Source of the DNA: CAZDEK01 sp964504625
GTDB taxonomy: Bacteria; Patescibacteriota; Saccharimonadia; CAILAD01; GCA-016700035
Length of the DNA: 9,914 nt
Direction of reading: 5' to 3'
Assembly (NCBI GenBank): GCA_964504625.1
Contig: CAZDEK010000027.1
Location: 1 to 9,914 of the forward strand
The first letter of the stretch is position 1. The number at the start of each line of letters is the position of its first letter. The notes under the pieces were generated by a model. It did no database searches, was not told the DNA's origin, and worked only from the letters and a program-made list of their open reading frames with translations. A program made the position numbers and the translations under genes. Shown in pieces: positions 5,267 to 9,914 of this stretch.

Positions 5267-6862
5267 TTACCAGCTCCCTCCACCACCACCGCCAGCACCG
5301 CCACCAGAGAAGCCACCGCCCGCTCCACCACTTGTGGTTGGTGGCGAGAATGAGGAATTGATGCTAGACGCAAATGAGCTGGATAACATATTGGCAAAGA
5401 CATAGGCATTTGCCACATCGCTACCACTATACCAACCGCTCGTAGCCGATGATACGTCGATACCTTCGAACTGCTTGGCCCACTCTTTCTCGACCCCCAG
5501 CGCGATCGCGTAGGGCAAGAGCTTAGTAAAGCGCTCTGGCGTTCTTTCAGGCGCTTCAGCAAACTTCATCCGATCTTTTTCGGCGACATTGAGATACAAC
5601 TTCAGACCTTCTACTTTCGCCCACTCCTGATATCCAGCAGGCGTGAGGTTTTCTGCCGAGAATACACTCTGACTCTGTTTATACCAGCCGCGCTGTTTGA
5701 GGCGTGAGGCGAGATTGGTATGTACGCTCGAGACAGCTGTAGACATGGCCGTTTTACTCAGAGTACCCAGCTCTACCGGAGAACCGCTGGTGAATATCGC
5801 GTTAAGGAGAGTCACTTCATAGATTTGTAGCTCGTCGTTGCCAGTCTTTTGGGTAAAAATAAACTTCTGCTTTGTACCGAGCCAGCCTTTATCTTGTGTG
5901 TAGGTGATCTTCAGCCAGCCACGGCGTGCGAGATCGATAATCGTCGCCGTAATTTCCCGCATTGCGCCAACCTCGTCATCAATGAGTCCGACCTCACCGG
6001 GTGTCATGCTGTCTGGTGCTTCATACTGCGCCACCACGGTCTGGGCTCGTTTGCCCTGATGTCGTCGCCATGCACCGAGCAGAGTACGGACTGCCAAAAG
6101 CACCATAGATGCAACCACGATAAGCACTACCACAAAAAAGACCCAGGGAATGCTCTGTTTGTTCTCGGATACGGCAGTCGAAGTATCGCTCGGGGTGATG
6201 TAGGCTCCAGCTTCAAAACTATTGGCTGGCGTGAGAATATCCACTGTGAGCCCGTTGCGTGCCGCCAGTCCAGAGTCAGCAGTAACCGTTACGACATTAT
6301 CCTTTTTCACCACGCTACACAGCCGGCCGCGTTCGCCCTGCTGGCCTGTAAAACACTCCGCATCCTGAACCGCGATGCCGGCGGGCAATGTGACTACTCC
6401 CGATATCTTGTCGGCGGATACTTCCCAGCCAGTGCCATGCAAATTGAGCGTAATGTAATCCCCCTTTGGATCCTTGCGTACCACCGGAGAAAGGCTGTAT
6501 GAGATTTGATAAAGATGAGCGCCTTGAATAGTACTGCTCGCGCTGCCAATCTTGAATCGACGGTATGCGCCATTATCCGACTGCTCAGCCGGCTCGGTCT
6601 TGCCATCGCGCGTTACACCACTAAATACCAGAGTGTAGTTGAGATATTTTCCATTAGGCAGTTGCGTCGAAAATGGAATATCTCGATAAATACCATGTCG
6701 AGAGCTGGTGAAAATGTAATCGATAGACTCGATGAAGTTGGCTACACCCTGCCTCGTGATATCGACCCGAACATCTAGACTCATGATTGATTCGGCATGT
6801 GTTAGCTGTGGCAAGAATAGGCCAAGCGCCAAGAGAAGTACAAACAGCAGCCGGCGCTTCAT
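5267..6862 (-). CDS. DUF2207 family membrane protein
   Basis: The 531-residue product has a signal peptide (1-23, ending THA), then an extracellular beta-rich domain at 24-215 with the DUF2207 pattern GIYRDIPF (57-64) and GDYITLNLHGTGWEV (134-148). A membrane helix follows at about 239-263, then a cytosolic region with TPGEVGLIDDE and ATIIDLARRGWLKI (287-320), GWLGTKQKFIF (326-336), and WAKVEGLKLYLNVAEKDRMKF (414-434). It ends in the typical Gly-rich tail SGGGAGGGGGGSW. The function of DUF2207 proteins is not established. Many relatives carry a further membrane hairpin before the WAKVEGL-type segment; here residues 390-414 are short and polar, so that hairpin seems absent. It is the third gene of the ABC operon, 4 nt after the permease stop, and GGGAG overlapping that stop serves as ribosome binding site. 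The role could be surface sensing or partnering the transporter; this is inference. Confidence 0.9.
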   Translation of the reverse strand: MKRRLLFVLLLALGLFLPQLTHAESIMSLDVRVDITRQGVANFIESIDYIFTSSRHGIYRDIPFSTQLPNGKYLNYTLVFSGVTRDGKTEPAEQSDNGAYRRFKIGSASSTIQGAHLYQISYSLSPVVRKDPKGDYITLNLHGTGWEVSADKISGVVTLPAGIAVQDAECFTGQQGERGRLCSVVKKDNVVTVTADSGLAARNGLTVDILTPANSFEAGAYITPSDTSTAVSENKQSIPWVFFVVVLIVVASMVLLAVRTLLGAWRRHQGKRAQTVVAQYEAPDSMTPGEVGLIDDEVGAMREITATIIDLARRGWLKITYTQDKGWLGTKQKFIFTQKTGNDELQIYEVTLLNAIFTSGSPVELGTLSKTAMSTAVSSVHTNLASRLKQRGWYKQSQSVFSAENLTPAGYQEWAKVEGLKLYLNVAEKDRMKFAEAPERTPERFTKLLPYAIALGVEKEWAKQFEGIDVSSATSGWYSGSDVANAYVFANMLSSSFASSINSSFSPPTTSGGAGGGFSGGGAGGGGGGSW

Positions 6863-6866
6863 CGTA

Positions 6867-8003
6867 CTACTCCCAGCGGAACACGCGCACCGCGATCACC
6901 GACGCAACAATTCCCCATACGATAAGGCCAATAACATCACCACGGAGAGACCAAAAGCTTGCGCCCTCAGTCGCAATCTTGCGCAAACCATCCACGAGAT
7001 ATGTCAGCGGTAAATAGTTGGTAATCTTTTCGAGCCAGTTTGGCAAGCCTTCGCGCGGGAAAAACACTCCGGAAAGAAAGAGCATCGGAAACTGGATCAA
7101 CTGAGCCACTGGTGTTGCCTGATTTTCGTCTTTCGCCCAACCGGCGATAGCAAAACCAATCGACAAAAACACGTACGCACCCAGCGTGGCCATCACAAGA
7201 AAACCAACTACATTACCAATCATTTTGACTTTAAAGAGGAGAATCCCAAGGCCTAAGAGAAGGAGAACCTGCGCGATCGTAATCAACATGCGAGTAATAC
7301 CCTGGGCGAATACAAACAGCGTCGGACGTGTCGGTGTTGCCTGTATGCGCCGGAGCTGTCCAGTAGTTTTGTACGCCACAAAGGCAAAAGCTACCGAGAA
7401 GATACCCAGCTGCATGATACTCATGGCGATCACACCCGGCAAGAAGAAGTCTATCTGACTGAGATTATTAGTGCGCACACCGACTGCCTTCACCGTAAAG
7501 ATCGGTGGCACCTGACTCACTGCCGAGTTAAAGCCGGTAACCAATTGGCTAATAATCAGATTCGTCGTCTGGCCATTCGCAGGATTCGATTCATTGTAGT
7601 AGGTCTGAATGGACGCTGGCTTTAGGCTCGGCCGTCCCGTGGGACTCGTCGGCATCTGCACTTCGCCAAACGTATCTGGAATGATAATCTGCAGATCCAC
7701 CCTACCACGACCTAAGTCATCAGCCGCAGTACTTTCCGCTACTTCCTGAACTTTCAGCGCCTTGACGCCTTTTAGCTCATCGATAAATTTCTGTGACAAC
7801 TCAGACTTTGAGTAATTCGTAACGGCGACTTTCGTACTGAAATTATTATTCTTGAACAGAAATCCAAAAATTATGATCAAGACAATGGGAATGAAGAGCG
7901 TGAAGAAGAGTCCAGTTGTATTGCGGACATACATCTTGATGCTGGCAATCGTCAACGCATGAAGTGCTTCGACTTTTCGCTTAAAAGAGGATGGCGGCTT
8001 CAT
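6867..8003 (-). CDS. ABC-2 type transporter permease
   Basis: The 378-residue product has the ABC-2 membrane layout. There is a cytosolic N terminus with an amphipathic region, a first helix at about 31-50, a large extracytoplasmic domain at 51-186, and a cluster of helices at about 187-211, 230-257, 265-289, 298-315 and 356-375. The sequence FFLPGVIAMSIMQLGIF (186-202) and the FLSGVFFPREGLPNWL...YLPLTYLVDGLR block (309-341) are typical of the DrrB/YadH/NatB-like ABC-2 group. It forms the membrane channel with the ATPase encoded just upstream (1 nt between the genes), exporting a drug, lipid, polysaccharide or ion; the substrate is unknown. The start ATG 8003 follows the ATPase stop directly, so translation is probably coupled, with GGAG about 13 nt upstream. 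Confidence 0.92.
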   Translation of the reverse strand: MKPPSSFKRKVEALHALTIASIKMYVRNTTGLFFTLFIPIVLIIIFGFLFKNNNFSTKVAVTNYSKSELSQKFIDELKGVKALKVQEVAESTAADDLGRGRVDLQIIIPDTFGEVQMPTSPTGRPSLKPASIQTYYNESNPANGQTTNLIISQLVTGFNSAVSQVPPIFTVKAVGVRTNNLSQIDFFLPGVIAMSIMQLGIFSVAFAFVAYKTTGQLRRIQATPTRPTLFVFAQGITRMLITIAQVLLLLGLGILLFKVKMIGNVVGFLVMATLGAYVFLSIGFAIAGWAKDENQATPVAQLIQFPMLFLSGVFFPREGLPNWLEKITNYLPLTYLVDGLRKIATEGASFWSLRGDVIGLIVWGIVASVIAVRVFRWE

Positions 8004-8004
8004 G

Positions 8005-8757
8005 CTAATCTCTCAGCTCCTTACCCGTTAGGTCAATAAACACATCCTCGAGATTGGCTTTGGCGACTTGCCGTTTCGGCTTAAACCCTTTCTTGAGTAA
8101 GCCTTCAATGAGCTTCTGAGGAGTGTCTAAAGCCACTATCTTGCCTTCATCCATGATGGCGATGCGGTCACAGAGATACTCCGCCTCATCCATATAGTGC
8201 GTAGTCAGAATGACCGTCTTGCCTGAGGCTTGGATTTGCTTCACTAGGTCCCAAAGATTACGACGGGCCTGGGGGTCGAGCCCTGTAGTCGGCTCGTCGA
8301 GGAAGAGTACGATCGGATCATTCACGAGCGCGGCCGCGATCGAAAAGCGCTGTTTTTGTCCGCCCGAAAGCTCCTTCACCTGATTTTTAGCTTTTTCTTT
8401 GAGATCAACTTCCTCGAGAAGCTCCATCGGGTCTTTGTTCTCAGCGTAGAGATTTGAGAAAAGGTGCAGAATCTCAACCAGGCTCAAGCGCTCAAAGAAG
8501 CTTGAGCTCTGCAACTGCACGCCAATGATCTCTTTCACGGCGTATGGCTCGTCGGCGACATTAATGCCATTGACCTCAATTGTACCGCTGGTGATGTCAC
8601 GCATCCCCTCCATCATCTCAAGCGTCGTGGTTTTGCCCGCGCCATTAGGCCCAAGGATGCCAAAGACTTCGCCCTTTTTTACCGCAAAGGAAACACCCTT
8701 GACGGCTTTAAAGTCACCATAGGTTTTACGCAGATTGTGGACGTTAATCAGCGCCAT
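8005..8757 (-). CDS. ABC transporter ATP-binding protein (ABC-2/DrrA-like)
   Basis: The 250-residue product is a complete ABC ATPase: Walker A GPNGAGKT (36-43), Q-loop near Q81-Q83, signature LSGGQ (130-134), Walker B VLFLDEP (150-156), D-loop GLDP (159-162) and switch His H187 in TTHYMDEAE. The C-terminal segment with NLEDVFIDLTG (235-245) is characteristic of ATPases that power ABC-2 exporters. It is the first gene of a three-gene operon with the permease and the DUF2207 protein. The ATG at 8757 has no Shine-Dalgarno (AGTCTGGT precedes it), but a TATACT box ends 8 nt upstream, so the message may be leaderless or nearly so. Confidence 0.96.
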   Translation of the reverse strand: MALINVHNLRKTYGDFKAVKGVSFAVKKGEVFGILGPNGAGKTTTLEMMEGMRDITSGTIEVNGINVADEPYAVKEIIGVQLQSSSFFERLSLVEILHLFSNLYAENKDPMELLEEVDLKEKAKNQVKELSGGQKQRFSIAAALVNDPIVLFLDEPTTGLDPQARRNLWDLVKQIQASGKTVILTTHYMDEAEYLCDRIAIMDEGKIVALDTPQKLIEGLLKKGFKPKRQVAKANLEDVFIDLTGKELRD

Positions 8758-8765
8758 ACCAGACT

Positions 8766-8771
8766 AGTATA
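8766..8771 (-). promoter_or_regulatory. -10 box of the ABC operon
   Basis: TATACT on the minus strand ends 8 nt before the ATPase start codon. It lies between a hairpin that closes the upstream gene and the ATPase ATG. No convincing -35 is visible. The expected transcript start is at or within 1-2 nt of the ATG. Confidence 0.5.
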
Positions 8772-8786
8772 CACCTCATATACTAA

Positions 8787-8808
8787 CTCCCCTCCGTTAG
8801 GAGAGGAG
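8787..8808 (-). terminator. Hairpin at the end of the TIM-barrel gene
   Basis: On the minus strand CTCCTCTCC and GGAGGGGAG form a 9-bp stem with one T-G wobble; the 4-nt loop contains the TAA stop codon of the upstream gene. Only a weak T-rich stretch (TTAGTAT) follows, so termination may be partial and some read-through into the ABC operon is possible. Confidence 0.5.
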
Positions 8809-9681
8809 TTTGAGTGCCGCTTCGACATAGTGTCGGACAGCATCCAGATCAAGTCGATCGTGATCGTCACGCAGCCTACCTTGCGCATCGATACTGAGCT
8901 CAGGGTACGTTTCAATGACAGGCTTCAGAATTGGCACTGTCTCAGCCGACAAGCCGCCCGCTACAGCAAGATTGAGATCAGTCTTGCGCTGCGTGAGATG
9001 AATGAGTGGCTCGAGACTTGCGATCACTTCGGTCGGATTCAGCACACAACCCTGGCCTCCAGACGCATCACAGAGCAGGGTGCCAAACGGCCAGAAGTTC
9101 GTATTTTGACGATGCGAGGCATAGAGATAGTCGAGGACTTCGGACCACTCCCGATCGTCATTCAAGAAAGGTCGGACCATTTCAAGCTGTCTCGGCCACA
9201 ACTGCAAGACAGATCTGGTAGGAGTACCACAGCGCTTCTCTCGCCGCGTCTCGAGCCAGTAGAGCGAAGCTCGATTGGGTAATGGGAAATTGTACTGGAA
9301 GCCACCAAACCTCTCGGCCATGTCGGGCGACCCATCGGTCAGTCTCCGCAATATTGCAATACAGTCATCAAAGAGCACATCCTCATCATCCAGCCATTCC
9401 TTACGTGAGGCGTAGTTGGGAGGACTGGCCGGACCGAATGCGTTGTAATGCACGAGAGCAAACGCGCGCGCTGGATCTACCGCAGCCACCAGCTCCCCAA
9501 GACGTGCAGGATCAGGATAACAACTGGCATGTCGAGTAGGTAGACCACGCCAACTCTTAGCACTGACAAGCAACCCAACCATGAGCTGATGGCTGCCGGC
9601 TGGATCGAACAGATCTTGAACAATCTCGATTTCCGTTGGATGCATGAAGCCAGTGACGCCGATATATGGGCGCTTCGTCAT
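8797..9681 (-). CDS. TrpF-like TIM-barrel protein of unknown function
   Basis: The 294-residue product resembles phosphoribosylanthranilate isomerase (TrpF) in order of motifs: PYIGVTGFM (5-13) where TrpF has KICGIT, LLCDASGGQG (202-211) where TrpF has LLD...GG.G, AVAGGLSAETV (239-249) where TrpF has AGGLNPENV, and a final SIDAQGRLRD (263-272) followed by LDLDAVRHYVEAA (277-289). It is longer than TrpF (about 200 residues), with an extra central region (about 85-195) rich in Trp, Arg and Asp. The catalytic Cys of TrpF aligns with Ile8, while Asp205 could match its acid, so TrpF activity is doubtful and no trp genes are nearby. The start ATG 9681 is chosen because AAAAGG lies 7 nt upstream and a TACAAT -10 at 9724-9719 puts the transcript start near 9712; the frame itself reaches 9762 but that start would lie upstream of the promoter. 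It is divergent from the tRNA at 9797. Confidence 0.7.
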   Translation of the reverse strand: MTKRPYIGVTGFMHPTEIEIVQDLFDPAGSHQLMVGLLVSAKSWRGLPTRHASCYPDPARLGELVAAVDPARAFALVHYNAFGPASPPNYASRKEWLDDEDVLFDDCIAILRRLTDGSPDMAERFGGFQYNFPLPNRASLYWLETRREKRCGTPTRSVLQLWPRQLEMVRPFLNDDREWSEVLDYLYASHRQNTNFWPFGTLLCDASGGQGCVLNPTEVIASLEPLIHLTQRKTDLNLAVAGGLSAETVPILKPVIETYPELSIDAQGRLRDDHDRLDLDAVRHYVEAALKLLS

Positions 9682-9718
9682 GTAGCTGCCTTTTCGTTCG
9701 TAGGTGCAAAGTGGCATT

Positions 9719-9724
9719 ATTGTA
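9719..9724 (-). promoter_or_regulatory. -10 box of the TIM-barrel gene
   Basis: TACAAT on the minus strand lies 37 nt before the chosen ATG, leaving a leader of about 31 nt that contains AAAAGG. No strong -35 is visible at 17 bp (TCGCTC). It lies back to back with the tRNA promoter at 9779. Confidence 0.45.
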
Positions 9725-9778
9725 TCGCGGCGATCTAGTCTGAGCGAGCATAAGCGACACACTCCGGAACAGATGCTC

Positions 9779-9784
9779 TATAAT
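9779..9784 (+). promoter_or_regulatory. -10 box of the right-hand tRNA
   Basis: A perfect TATAAT ends 12 nt before the tRNA 5' end, predicting a start near 9791. The -35 is weak (GACACA at 9756-9761 with 17-bp spacing). Confidence 0.55.
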
Positions 9785-9796
9785 AATGAGCGCTGT

Positions 9797-9872
<76 letters not shown>

Positions 9873-9877
9873 TTATA

Positions 9878-9907
9878 TTGACTTTTTACTCATTTTATGT
9901 TTATAAT
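9878..9907 (+). promoter_or_regulatory. Consensus promoter pointing off the right edge
   Basis: TTGACT (9878-9883) and TATAAT (9902-9907) are separated by 18 bp, starting 6 nt after the tRNA CCA. It is among the best-matching promoters in the window and should drive a gene or tRNA beginning beyond 9914. Confidence 0.6.
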
Positions 9908-9914
9908 CATCTGT

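Noticed and set aside
5849..6502. 217-codon plus-strand frame opposite the DUF2207 gene
   Set aside because: It lies antisense to a well-supported gene, has no recognisable domain and no ribosome binding site.
8737..9282. 181-codon plus-strand frame opposite the TIM-barrel gene
   Set aside because: It is antisense to a gene with conserved motifs and a good start region, and its translation looks like random antisense.

Overview
The window looks like part of a small-genome Candidate Phyla Radiation (Patescibacteria) chromosome, most likely Candidatus Saccharibacteria (TM7). The support is a mix of traits: a DUF2207 protein with a Gly-rich GGGGGGSW tail, a FtsB/DivIC-type protein, Gram-positive-like secreted proteins with Pro/Thr/Ser linkers, tRNAs that encode CCA, compact minus-strand gene packing, and ordinary use of TGA as a stop. 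This is inference from protein style; no 16S rRNA or phylogenetic marker is present.

Layout. Positions 1-993 (minus) hold the 3' part of a right-handed beta-helix surface protein. It has no start and is cut at a TGA, and it runs off the left edge. Positions 1035-1409 hold a tRNA locus with one complete CAT-anticodon tRNA (1171-1246), a broken upstream copy, a strong terminator and an internally deleted remnant. Two secreted proteins follow on the plus strand: a seven-blade Vgb-like beta-propeller with a C-terminal membrane anchor (1519-2796), and a NodB polysaccharide deacetylase with an N-terminal binding-type domain and a Pro-rich linker (2902-4299). The second ends in a 17-bp perfect hairpin terminator. 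Immediately after it, on the minus strand, lies the signal peptide and first residues of a CSLREA-type beta-helix protein (4341-4535). The two beta-helix pieces have the same strand and the right order, so the 3.4-kb block between them may have interrupted one gene.

The right half is mostly minus-strand housekeeping. It holds an initiator tRNA-fMet with its own promoter and terminator (4701-4776), a FtsB/DivIC-like gene (4821-5225), and a tight three-gene operon: ABC-2 ATPase (8005-8757), ABC-2 permease (6867-8003) and DUF2207 membrane protein (5267-6862). Upstream is a TrpF-like TIM-barrel protein of unknown function (8797-9681). A divergent promoter region separates it from a second CAT-anticodon tRNA (9797-9872), and a consensus promoter points off the right edge.

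The secreted proteins probably act on or bind the envelope or a host surface. The ABC operon probably exports a drug, lipid or polymer with a DUF2207 partner. I saw no CRISPR array, transposase, integrase or recognisable defence system. The most unusual features are the split beta-helix gene around a tRNA and surface-protein block, the decayed tRNA copies, and two genes that look leaderless.
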